From Ectocarpus siliculosus (taxonomy: Eukaryota > Sar > Phaeophyceae > Ectocarpales > Ectocarpaceae), in contig FN649751.1 of the NCBI GenBank assembly GCA_000310025.1, positions 3,656,405-3,716,817 of the forward strand: DNA of 60,413 nt. Direction: 5' to 3'. Positions 11,723 to 23,800 of the stretch are shown here, piece by piece; the stretch's first letter is position 1; each line of letters begins with the position of its first letter. A program made the translations under genes and the position numbers. The notes beneath the pieces are model-generated. The model saw only the letters and a list, made by a program, of their open reading frames with translations, had not been told where the DNA came from and did no database searches.

Positions 11723-12154
11723 ATGCCTTACATCCAAGTCGAGAGGTCGGACCACGAGGAGCACTGCGTCACCGCCTCGTCCCACCATCTCAACGAGCGT
11801 GCAGAGGAGAGAAAAGAGCAGGACTCTGAAAAGCAGCAGCAGCAGCAGCAACAGCAACAAGGCGACGGTTCTGCGAGTTCTCCTCCATCATCTCCGCAGC
11901 AAGTGGAACAACCAGCGACACCGCATGGAGTACCGAAGCAACAACACGAAGATGAAAGAGGAGGCGCCGGGGGCGAGGAGGAGGAGGAGGAAGAGGGGGA
12001 GGAACCGACGGAGGTGTTGAAACAGACCAGCTTGATCGTGGCGGAGAGGACGGACAGCGAGACGTGGGACGCGAACGAGGTGAAGGAATCCGGCTGTTGC
12101 ACGCGGTGGTTCTCGCGAAGGTGGCGAAGGCGACAGCAGCAGCAGGTCTCGTGA
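11723..12154 (+). CDS. Small acidic Gln/Glu-rich hypothetical protein
   Basis: An uninterrupted frame of 143 codons starts at ATG 11723 (MPYIQVERSDHEE) and stops at TGA 12152-12154. The frame is open upstream to 11552, so an earlier start or an upstream exon is possible. Composition: an N-terminal charged part, a Gln run from CAG repeats, a Ser/Pro stretch, a Glu run, and a conserved-looking tail, LKQTSLIVAERTDSETWDAN then ESGCCTRWFSRRWRRR. The CC pair beside basic and aromatic residues could be a palmitoylated membrane anchor, but this is speculative. No family is recognised. The frame was chosen over the two alternatives because it alone gives a non-repetitive tail; the others are Ser- or Arg-repeat translations of the same microsatellite. 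Confidence 0.42.
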   Translation: MPYIQVERSDHEEHCVTASSHHLNERAEERKEQDSEKQQQQQQQQQGDGSASSPPSSPQQVEQPATPHGVPKQQHEDERGGAGGEEEEEEEGEEPTEVLKQTSLIVAERTDSETWDANEVKESGCCTRWFSRRWRRRQQQQVS

Positions 12155-13072
12155 GAGAGGAGTGAGGAGTGAGGAGGGTGTGCCCCCTGTGTGAACCGAG
12201 CAGCAGGCAGCAGCAGCAGCAGCAGCAGCAGCAGGACGGGTGTATGGTAGGCCGTCACCGACTGACTTATGTACCAATCAACGAAGCACCGCAATAATAG
12301 TGGGTAGCCTTAAGCATACTTGTGATAAGACTCACATGTCGGGTCGGTATGTTTGTAGCCGATTTCTAGAGAGCCAGTCGCTCACATGTGGGCCTTTAGA
12401 AAGATATCTGCTGTCTGGGAAATCGTAGACTTTCAGGTACTTTCTGACGCTTTGAATCCATTGCTAATCTGTCTCAGACTCTTTTCTATGATAGAGATGG
12501 TTTCGTTGTGTCATATTAAGAAAAAAAAAAAAAGATGCGCTGGTGGACCGTACGGCAGCAACACTGCTGCTGTGACTGCTGCTGTGTAGTACTTAGTACG
12601 GGGTATATAGGCACGCCTTTTATGCCGCTTGACCCAACAGGGAAATAGTCACCTTGCAGTTCATTCGCAGCAGGAGGACCTCTACGATCTGTATGGAGGT
12701 CTACATACCTCTCTTGATGTACATACAATATTACGTGTGTATGTTCACGGTAGAAACGGTCTTTAGAAGCCGAAATCAAAACCATTAAACTTTAATAGTC
12801 GGCGCTGACTAATCTACTGGTTTTCATGACTTCTGGTATAGTTAGGTCGCCGGCCTGAGTATGCTCTACTCGTACTCGGCAGGTCGGCGGTGGGTGGGGG
12901 GATGGGGAGGGAGGTACAGCAGTAGTTCGTCGCAAGGCGTTCAAGCGTTTTTTTTTGCTTTCTTGCGGCCTGTACTCTTGTTAAGTTTATGGTGTCGCGC
13001 TCTTTTTAAGACGAGCACCGAAGCGTACAATCAAACGTGACGTGTGTGTGTGTGTGTTTTTCTTGTTGGCAT

Positions 13073-13105
13073 CGACAGCGCTAAACCGGCTGACCAATGA
13101 AAAAC
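13073..13105 (+). repeat. CCAAT-containing dispersed repeat, copy A (short)
   Basis: AGCGCTAAACCGGCTGACC followed by AATGAAAA matches copies at 31326-31400 (plus) and 39210-39282 (minus) over about 25 bases. Flanks are not shared with the other two, so this copy is either truncated or coincidental. Confidence 0.4.
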
Positions 13106-13892
13106 GCGTGTGTTTTTGTGTCCATCTTTCGTCCGGAGTTATTAGCAGGAGTCGGAAGCGACCGTCGGGCCGATGTAGAATGTTGGCAGAGAATTGAGTG
13201 ACACGTGTGTGGGTGATCCGCCGTGTAGAGCTCTCCGGCGAGCTTCGCGAGGGTAGCGTAGTCGCTGCCTTCTCGTCTGTTTTATTATGTTCGAATTCGA
13301 ACAGCAATACCATGCCATGGCTCTGGCGTTTTTGTGTGCCCTTTCGTGTGGTTCATCGCGACGTATTCCCGTTCGCGTATGCTAGGCAGCAGAGAGAAAT
13401 TGATGACAGCAGTAGCAGTAGTAGTAGACAGCAGGAGTAGCTCATCCATGCTAAGACTTCGCCTCTTGAACGGGCGGTACGATAGGCGCATGGTTGGTTG
13501 GTTGGTTGGCCGCGATTCACGCGTAAGATGGGTCAACCGGTTGAGAGGACTGGGCCCGAGGGCTATATATATGGTATGCATAGAGTGAGAAACTGCGAGC
13601 GACGACGGTGAATCAGTGGGTGGATGAAAGAAAATATTGGTGTATGCGTAGCAAGGCGTCGTTGAGAAGTCCCCTCCGCCATTTGAGACTCTGCCAACCG
13701 GATCGCTCCCCCTCTCGCGAGTTATCCTGCTGCGTTTCGTTGTTCGTTTCATGCCTTGGCTATTGTTACATATTGTTACAAACCTCTTGCTTGCACATCT
13801 AGCAGGTCAACCCGCGAGGAGGACACGTGCTCGTATTGCTGCTTGCCTTTTTCTGCAAGCGTAGTGATTCGGTCGACAGCGTTTCCTCACAT

Positions 13893-14230
13893 TGAATTAA
13901 AAAGTGGGTCAAAATACAGACACAAGTGGGTACATGAAAAAATTCGATGACGCCGGTGGGTATACCCACCGCGATGTCGGACATAAGTGGGCACTCTGGT
14001 GAGGCCTTGCGCGCGTCGGCGGTATTAGGGCCAAAGGTGTGCCTAAAAGTGGAAAAAAACGATGCCCGTGCTGTGTATGGTCCCTTACTGTGTCGCCCAG
14101 GTGTCAGAATGGGGTTTTGAGTCGTTTGGGGGTCGCCTATGGAGTGCGCGCGCGCTGGATTTTCGAGTACCCACTTTAGTCCAAGAAAGGGGTGGGTATA
14201 CCCACTTGTGTCTATTTCCCTTGAATTAAA
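13893..14230. mobile_element. MITE-like inverted-repeat element with 10-base target duplication
   Basis: The direct repeat TTGAATTAAA stands at both edges (13893-13902 and 14221-14230). Just inside, the left end reads GACACAAGTGGGTA and the right end carries its reverse complement (TACCCACTTGTGTC), each preceded by a related A-rich stretch. Two copies of the palindrome GTGGGTATACCCAC (around 13957-13970 and 14192-14205), plus further GTGGG(T/C)A units, lie within. Length is about 318 bases between the duplications. No transposase is present. A 9-10 base duplication would fit a Mutator-like non-autonomous element. The family is inferred, not recognised. Confidence 0.55.
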
Positions 14231-15133
14231 TCTGACGCTCGTTTTCTTGTGGAAGGCACCCCCCACACACACACCAACCAACGCATCCGTTGTCGTTCGC
14301 AAGAAACACTCCATGCACATCGAAAGCTACGCTGAAGTTTAGGCAGTCCATCATCGGTGGTGGCAATAGGGGGTGGGGTATAGCACCCGCCCGTTTTATC
14401 GCCGCTCCCGCCCCTCAACGGCAAAACTTGAAAGAAAAAGTGGTTTCGTGTAACCTACATGCCCCAGAACGTGTGGCGTGTGTCGAACGTTGAAGGATTC
14501 GTCTTGAGTGAGTAGTTTTTCTTGTGTGTCGACAAACGCTTTCGTTATCACGGGGAGAGGACTCAAATCAAGGCAGATGGAAAGAAAGCCATCTACCCCT
14601 ATGGCATCGATCTATCTGTTCGCTACAGTACTCCCCAAAGCTCGCACGACTTGGAACTCACACCAAAACACCCTCCTTTTCCGTCGGTGCAAGTCGGTGG
14701 AGGCCCTGCCTTCCGCTCCTCTTGCCGCGACGCATAAACAAATTATCGACAATAATAACACAACATATGCCGTCGCCGTATGCTTATGCGCAAAAAAAAA
14801 AATGTACTCTACATGCGCACGCACGCGCACAGCGATGTTGACGGTTACAAGACTGCCTTCGCCGATCACACAAACAGGCACCCACCCATCCCTCTTTTCT
14901 CCCCTGATAAAATAAAAAATCACGCAAAGGGCGTCGCCGAAAAGAAGCAGTAACACCAGAACCTCAAGCAACGTGCGACACAACCAAAACCGCGGGAAGC
15001 AAAAAAACAAAACGGAGCCGACGACACACGCAAACGCACTCCCTCGTGTGCGACAGCAAAGACGACGCGAGGCAGCGACAATAATAAAAAAAACGGACTC
15101 CACGACACAAGCACCTCCTCCTCCTTTTCCACC

Positions 15134-18100
15134 TCAAGGGGGTTTATTCCCCTGGGCGTCCATCGACCTCCCGGCGGCCAGCTTCGGGGCCCCGCCTTGG
15201 TTGCTCGAGACGCCCATCCGGAGCGACCCGACCTTGCGGAGGGTGTTGAAGTCGTACCCGTCGAAGCTCGCCCGGTTCGATCTTCTGCCCTCCCTGCGGG
15301 CCGCACCAGCACCAGCACCACCCCCCTCGCCGGCTGCCGCGGCCGACGACGCCGACGCCGACGGTTTCAAAACAGGACCGCTGCTGATGTCAGGCATGCT
15401 GTCGTCAAAGTTGTCGTTTTTTTTTTCCTCTCCGGTCGTAGAAGTTGCCCCAGCGCCCTCGGGTTGGGCTGCTGCCCCCCCCCCCGCCGCCTCCGCCGCC
15501 GCCTCTGCGTCTGTCGTCGGACCCGCGGCAATCCCCAGCTCGTCCCCCAGCTTGTCCAGGTCGGCCTTGCTGTATCGGCCGCTGGGGCTGTCGTAGTCGA
15601 GGTAGTCTTGGGCTTCGCTCGAGGTCATGGCCGGCCCCCCCGTGCCCTGCATGCCTGGCCGTGGCGCGTCCTGTTGCGTCGCCTGCGGCAGGGGGTGTGG
15701 GAGTCGGAGCGGTCTCTATTTAGTAGGTATGGCAAGAGAGCAACGAGCTCTCCGTAAACACGTTGGGACAAGAGAGAAAAGAAAAACGGCAGAAGTCAAC
15801 GAGGAAAAGATTGTGGCCGGCTGAGCCAACAGACAATCCCGCGAGAGGAACTCAAGCCACCGAAAGAATACCATGACGAGGAACATCTACTACCCTTCTA
15901 CAACAATGCACTGAGGATGTGCCATACCCATCAAATATACCACACCTTTAATGCATACAATTCTTGCTGCTGCTGGTATCACCGCCTTCCCAGCGAAAAC
16001 AAAGAGGCTTTTGAACAGAATCAAAAGAAGGCAAGTACACAACACACCATCCACGTCCACGTCGCAAACTTGTCGTCCCGAGCCCCAGCGTTCGGCGCAG
16101 ACCGCATCGACGCCAGCCACCCCGGGGTGTCCGGGCCGGACAAGACGAAGGGCGGCGTCGAGTTGGCGATGAGCGCCCAGTGCACGCTGCCGAAGAAAGG
16201 GTGCCGCTTGATCTCGCCGACGCCCTTCCGCTGGCCCAACCGTTCGGTGGGGTCCTGCTCGTTCGGATTGGATTGGATTGGAATCGGTGTTTGATTGTTG
16301 ATTTCTTCGTTGTGGGTACAGGTAGGATTGGAGAGTTGCAGCACATGTGGCTCTTGAGAGAAATGAAAATGGCCACCACCACCAACCAGGTTCATACAAT
16401 TCACACACGATCCGATCCCACATCCTATCGGCGCCAAATAAACCACGTGTTTTCGTCACGGGTGTGGTCCCAAAATACCGACTACACCAACCGAAGTAGC
16501 TCGTTCTAAATAGACTTTGCACCCCACATATTCTTAAGGCGTCACCCGGTCTCCCCTTCCCCCTCCGGCGTACAAGCACGCCGCTATTAGCCCCCCCCGC
16601 CCCCCCTCCCCGCTCGCCCTTGCGCCTGGAACAGCGAAATCCCGGCATATCGCTCCGTCCCGGCATTATAGGCATGCAAGGTCAACGGTCTAACGACCAC
16701 GGCATGCATTTACATGAGTACCCCCCTACACACTCACACCTTGCGCAAGAGCTGCCGGATGAAGTCCACGGCCGAGCGGCTCAAGTTGTGCCGCCGCGGG
16801 AACTTGAGCTCCGCGTTCACGATGCTCCGGAACACCTCGTTGCTGCTCTGGGAGGGGAGCTCGCTGTGGAACGGCAGGGTGCCGAGGGTAATCTCGAACA
16901 GCATCACGCCGAGCGCCCACCAGTCCATCCCGGTGCCCTGCGCCGTCTTGCCCGTCACCATCTCGGGGGCCATGAAGTCAGCTATCGATTTTCCAAACAA
17001 TACAAACAAGTGCACGCGCGCATTCGATCGTTGTTCGTTTTGCTTATATAGATGGTGATGACGCTCTTGTGGTCTTGAGCGTGTGCGTGCGCCAGAGAGG
17101 GGCAGGCAGAGCTCTACGGCAGTACGGACTACAACCCACCGCGGCGGGAAGGGGGTGGTGCAGGGTATGGCCAACCCAGAGGGTCTGCGGGTCGAGCCAG
17201 GCACTTCACGGACGCATAAGACATACTACAGCGAAACGCGATCGACTTGTAGTGGTAAGGCTCGCTACGTGAACAAGCACGCCTCAGAGGAACACCAAAG
17301 GGATGCTGTGCGGTGACGCGTACATCGACGTAGCGCACATACACATCGACCCGACAGGCAACCCGACAGGCTCAAGCAGCCTCCATGGCAAGTCTCTTCA
17401 CAACACTATGCCACGACGCTCGGCGTCTCCGAAGAAAGGTAGACCCGACCCACACCATGCAGGGAGCGCGGTAAAATTACCACCCAGCACCACACAGAAG
17501 GTCGCCAAACTACCGGCCCGGGTTCCGTACAGCAAACGCCCCGTTTGGCACAGGCGTGCCCTCCAGACCAAGATCTGCGCAAGGTCATAACTTCGCAACC
17601 GCCGTGGCATACCGCTTGCTATGAGCAGCGTCTTCGGACCCGCGGACCTGACGAAGAAAATTTACAGCAGCGAGAACTGCCAGTAGACACCCTGCCACAC
17701 GTACCGGTGCCAATGAAGGTTTGGCTGTCGAGGAGAACGTTAAGCTTCACGCTCCCCCGCCCTTGGGCGAACGGCTCGCCGGGTCCTGCGGATAATGAAG
17801 CTCTGTTTCGGGGTCGGAAGGCGATCGAACACCCGAGGAGGGGAGGGGGGGGGCACGCGAACGGGAAAACAAGCCGACAGAGGTCGACGAGTTCGGCGGG
17901 TGTGCAAAAGACAATAAATAGAGGTCCAACGACATCACTGTCACAGACAAGATACACACAGCAGCAACCCATTCAGCAACGGCAGTCAAGTGTCAACGTC
18001 AACAAATTAGGCACAGAGAACGCCGCGGGGAACGGACCAACGCGGCTCGCTGAACGAACAACCATCAGCCTCTCTGAATCCCAACAACCAACCCCCAGAA

Positions 18101-20749
18101 ACCCTCACCACTCTAACCGCGCGCACTAACACTCCACAACCCTGTCAACCCCCCAACCCCTCCCCTTAGAAAGCGTGCACCAGCCGGCTACGTATCCCTG
18201 TCTTTTCACTCACGGTCCGTGGGCTGATTTCCCCCTTCCACGCCTTCTCCCGCAGCCGCATCCCACGGGCGGTCCACATCCACCGCCAGGCCCCGCCGAA
18301 TCATCACCGTCGTCCGCGCACACCAGCCTGTCCACGCGGTCAGCGGCAGCAGCAGGAGCGGCGCCGGCGCTGGCGCTTGCAGCCTCCTCCTCCTCCTCCT
18401 CCTCCGCTTCTTCCGTAGGATCAGCGGCAGGTACTACGCTCGACGCCGAGGCTTCCGTCAAGAACGGGTCGATCTGCACGATGATGCTGCTGTTGTTGGC
18501 CCGTGCGGCCTCGTGTGGTGGGCCGTTGCTGTTGTCGGCACCGCCGCCGTGGTGAATGTTGTTGGACTCGTCGAGGTCGCCCTCCTCTTCCTCGGAAAAC
18601 GTGTGCCCGCCACTGGCGGTACCGTCGGGGGTAGCAGCGTGAGACATGCCAGTCTCGCCGAGGGCCTTCTCGACCTCCTCCGGGCACAGCTTCTCTCCGG
18701 GCACATCCTGACACTTGAATCTTCGAGCGAAAAGACAATAGGAGTGGTACAGGGAGGGAAGCAAACGGGGCAAGGAAACTTACGGGAGGGCTAACCGGTA
18801 GCCGTGCGGTCGTGTTGCCGCTCAACTGCTGTATGCACATCAAGGAGTATTTTCCTTCGATGTGAGCAGTGCCCTTCTATCCTGCATCAGGGCACAACTG
18901 CTGTGCTCCAAGAGACCTAAAGGACGCAACGACAACATCACTACGAGACACGTTGTGGGGTGGGCATGTGGTGGCCGCTGGTCGCGATTTGTTTTGGGGA
19001 CACGGCGTGTTCGGTGGCTCGGAAACCACGACGGCAACAGCCCACCTCCCGCGCTCTGCCGTGCCGAAGTCCCCCAGCCGAATGTGGCCGCTCGCGTGAA
19101 TCAGAACGTTTTCGGGCTTGAGATCTCTGCCAAGCACGGGGAGCGGAGAGGCGTTAACGCAAGAGCCGGGGGACAGACAGATGGCCATGAGACGGGTGCG
19201 TGGAAGTGGAGACCTGCCCGTCACAAAAGGTCGAATCACGTGATATTTGGCAAACCAATGCTGTCGGTGAGTGTGGAAACTCAATCGAGTCGCCACTCAA
19301 ACCGATATTGGAGAAAAAAAAGGGAGACAAGCGACCGATTCGGCCATCAGGGACCTTCGCCAATCGCGAGCAAGGCAGCGGGCCGTCCGTGGCGTTGGCA
19401 GAGGGCCCCACATGATGTTGTCATCGCTGCCGGCATCTGTTTTCCGTTGGGTCAGCCACAGGACTGACCAAGGGCAAACCAACCCCTCGCACCCAGTGCT
19501 TCCCATGAAACACATCACCGTACTACCACAAACCCGTGTGACGGTGTTCCGCATCTCGAGCGCTGGTTTGATTTCTCGCCGTACAGCGCGGCAGCATGAC
19601 ATCGCCTCGATAAACCCCACCGTGCACACAATGTCTTTCCGCTGTCTCACCGATAGACGTATCCGTGCAGGTGCACCCATTCCAGCGCCGCCACGATTTC
19701 GCTGATGTAGAAGCGAGCCTCTTCTTCCGTAAGGGCTCGTTTCGCAACATCCCTGTGTTCCGCGTTATTGGGCAGAGGCGGGGAGGCGGTGGCCGGCTAA
19801 ATGGAGCAGCAGCAAGCGGTGGATAACGAGGGTTCCACGCCGCCCTTTATTGGGGGGATTCTAACCCCACAAGAAAGAAAAGTAAACGGCAGTAAAGCAG
19901 GTTCGTTTTCAACTCGACTAACTTGCGTTCAACACCGGCGGCAAGGAATACCGCGAGTACTCCGGGACAAGCGTCGGGTCAGCCGACTGCGAGCAGCAAG
20001 TGAAAGGGGGTACGTTCTGTGGGTGCCCCGCAATCCCTTTTTGTGGGGCTGAGCACTCGGTCCCCAGGATGCGGGACAAATAAAAGCTTGCTGTTGACAC
20101 GTGCAAAACGTCGCGGGCCCATCACCGCCAACAAGTACCCGCACACGACCCACCCCGTGTTTTTGACACAGCAGCCCTCCAATAAAGCTGCAACATCCCT
20201 ACGGGGGTAGAGCATTGCCGGCGTTGTGGTTACCTGACGAGAGTTTTCAAGTCTCCACCGGCGCAATAGTCCATGAGGAGATAGAGATGACGGCTGTCCT
20301 GCAGCCACACAAAAAATAAACGACCAGAAGCAGGGGGGCCAGGGCCCAGGAAGTCAAGAGCACGGCTACACAGGAAAGCGCCAATCTACTCCCACACGCC
20401 CAACGATGACATGTGGTGTGTGTGAACAACCTGCAGCGCAAGAAGGTCTTCCTGCTGGCAGCACACGCCAGACCACGACCGGGCGGTTGGGGTGAAGAGA
20501 GCGGGCTAATCGAGAAGACATCACGCACCTGGAAGGCTGTGTAGAGGCTGCACACGAAGGGATGGGCGCAAGCGACGAGCACCTCCTTCTCGATGAGCGC
20601 CCTCCTTATTCTCTTCTCCTTGGCCTCCAGGTCTGTCTTGCGCTGGACCTGTTTGGATTCGGTGTGTCCGTGCCCGCACCCCGGATGGAAAAGGATAAGC
20701 CATGGCAAGGAGACAGGAGAGAAAGGGGGAGAGAGAGCGAGAGAGAGAG

Positions 20750-20818
<69 letters not shown>

Positions 20819-23800
20819 GTTGAAACCAGTAACGTGCAGGATGGAAAGGGGGACAAAGTGATGAGGGGGAGGCGAAAAATAAAGCGCCGCGTACTCGTTC
20901 GACTTGGTCCGGCTGGCCTGCTTTCGACGGTTAAGTCAGGCAGACAGTCAGACAGCAAGATAGACACACAGATAGATGCAGGCTGATATCCAACATAACG
21001 CAGCCAGCGCGAATATGTACCACCACACAAGGGGAACTCCTGCCAGACGCCGCAAAGGGTGTCTTGGTTCTGTTGTTCCAACCCCAACTCGCGTCCACCG
21101 GTCCTGACCAACTAAGCATAACACCACTGATGTTTAACTCGCAATATCAGTACTGCCCTTTTAATGGCAGCAGGGTGCACGAGGCAGAAGTACACACCGC
21201 AATACCAAGTGGGACGGTGGTTCGTTGGTGGTTGTGTACAGCAAAAGAACGATAGATGCAGGTTCGAAGTCGGGAGAATTTGTAGGTTGTAGGCAAGTAC
21301 ATTAGCTTTAGCTCTTAGCTCACTTTTGGTCGCCCGTTGCAAGGTAGCAGTGTTACACAGCAGTCCCAGCACATGAAGGTCTAGCAAGTGCTTGGTACCA
21401 TTTCACAAGAGGTAGACATGAGTATTGTTTTGGTACAGTTCCGAGATCCGAGTTCTGTGATACCTTCAAGTTCCAAAAGGTACACCGATAGAAAGTCCCG
21501 CCCAATCAAAACGCGGTTTATTGCCAGTCCCGATCGGAGGGGTCCGAGGTGCCGATGCAGGTGCGACCACGTGGTTTGGAGCGGTTCCGCCGGCGCGGGC
21601 AGCTCGCCCGGCGCTCGGCGCCCGGAGCCCTCGGCGGCGGCGTCTCTGAGAGAGGGCGTACCGCGGGCTCCGCGGAGAGGGAGGCCGAGCGGCGCCTCTG
21701 CGGCGCGTGCGGCGACGTGACGCTATCGTGTCGATTTGAGAGTAGGCCCAATCCCGCCGGCGTCGCTGTGAGGGCCGAGCTTAAGCCTGCACTAAATTTC
21801 CCTACCTTTATTGTTAGCCCTGACAAAAACCGACAGCCAGTTGAAAAAGTGCAATGCGTCTCGAACACCGTCCGGTACGACGGTGGGCGAAAGCATCCGG
21901 TCAATCCGACGTCACACGATTGTCGCACCTTGAGCGCGAAGAACATGGTGGTGTTCTTCAATTGCACGAGGTAAACCAACCCCGAACCTCCCTCCCCGCA
22001 CATTCGTATCCGCTCAAAATCCGCCGCTTTCACCTGGAGGGGGGGCATGGTGCGGGTGTGCGTGCATGGGACGAGAGAGGTTGCAGGATGCGGTGTACAA
22101 GATACAGCAGTCAGATTTCGACGACGAAAAAAAAATAAAACGTGTGTTGGGTTGGGTGTAACCGGGCAGTCACAGCAGAAGGGGAAACAGCATAGGTCGA
22201 AAGAAAAACCTGGCACCAGCAACAGGGAAAGTACCGGATAGAGAACAGGGAGGAAAACTTGACTTTGCAGCAGCATAGGTTGCGGGTAGCGACAACACAA
22301 CGGAGGCGAGGGATGAGTCCATCAACAACTTTTCCAGGGCCGAAAGGCAAGAGTTCCGCATGTAGTCTGTACGTAACGGGGGCGAGATGGTGACGGAAGG
22401 TACCTCAACACCGGCAGAAAGAAATTCAAAAGAAAACGATCCTTCGAGCAGGGTCGCACGGGTTGTCTTCCTGCCACTATCTGCAAAGTTTGATCTGTGT
22501 ACAGTTTCTTAAAACGATTATTGGATGCCGATGCGACACAAGACCCCAACAACCAACGTCGTCCCCTCCCGTGAAAGTATGTCCGCTCACCCCAGAACGA
22601 CACGCAACACCAGCGAAGGACTATGTCGCAAAGGTAAAAAGATGCAAAGGGTGTTTTTGCTTATTTTTTTTTGTCATCCGAAGTATTTTGGACATCGATC
22701 GGTCCTTACACCTCTCGGTACAACTTTTGGACGCACCAGCCGGTGTCACACATGAAAGAGGAATGCCACACAGGAGTATGTTGTTCTCTCCGCCTTTACT
22801 TCTGCGGTGCTTGCCTTGCTTCTTATCGCGAGAAGGATTCAACCGTTCCTTTCCCTCGTCGACCGTTCGAGTCAAATTTTTGCGTACACACAAAAAAACT
22901 ATCGCTGTCTTATACGGGTTTGTGCCGGGGGGGCCTGTTGTGAGAGTAAATCCGAGTTCGTGTGTGACTGCGAGCGAGATTCAAAGCCACGTCCCCGTGT
23001 CAGAAGGTTGTGAGGCTACCTTCACTCGGCCACTGCGGCTATGGCGTCTACCGGACACGGGACTTGTTGTGCTGTGGTCTTCCCACGGGAATCGGTGGCG
23101 CCCTCCGGCATTAAATCCCCTGTGTGGTATCTAGAGGAACACTTTCATAAGAAAATAAGCAACACAATCGAAGAAAGACTGCCCGTTCGAGATGCAACCA
23201 CGGCAGTCGAAGGGGATGGGTTGAGGTGTTGAAGTCTTCACACAACGCCCCGTCCCTTGGCGGCTTGTTGCTCTAGAAAAAAATTGGGTCGCCGCGTGAT
23301 GCCACGTACATTTGAAGACAATTATGTAGCGAAGACTGATCGACAACAACGAGCAAGACTTGTGTACCCATACCGTGGTCGGTGCCGAGCCGGCGCCATC
23401 GCTTTAGGCTCGACATAGGGGACATGGCTAACCACGCACGAGGGCGGGCCAGAAACCTCACACCTCACATGAGGTCTCTCTCCGACGCCTAGCTCTTCCC
23501 CGCCGCGGGTAGGTAAAGGGAGTTTTGTACCGAGACACCTGCACGCAAACGCGCGTGCTCCAAACCTCCCTCTAAACTACGTCGTCCGTAGCAATCTTAA
23601 GCTGCCCTCGTCTCTCGCCCCCCACACACCCCATATCCACCACTTCTCTGTGTTAACAGCTTGCGGCGTTCGAGAAACCGTGACTATACCGATGGGACGA
23701 CAGCAGTACAGCAGTAGCCGTGCGGATGAATCGAATGATGCGTGTTTGCACAACGGTTGACAGGGTCACGTCTGCTCGTCCGCACTCCGCACTTCAACAA

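Larger units (their letters stand above)
12155..15133. other. 3 kb spacer holding repeats, no gene seen
   Basis: This lies between the end of the small plus-strand ORF and the stop codon of the kinase, so it includes both 3' UTRs. It contains a CAG run (about 12206-12236), a GT run (13036-13059), one CCAAT-type dispersed repeat copy (13073-13105) and an inverted-repeat element (13893-14230). Frames in 14500-15100 are AT-rich and look like 3' UTR of the kinase. Confidence 0.6.

Noticed and set aside
13799-14320. 173-codon minus frame across the inverted-repeat element
   Set aside because: Open only because the element's repeats lack stops in one frame. It has no protein-like pattern beyond the repeated units.
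14612-15103. Hydrophobic 163-codon minus frame
   Set aside because: Lies directly downstream of the kinase stop in A/T-rich sequence. Hydrophobicity comes from poly-T on the minus strand and there is no codon bias.
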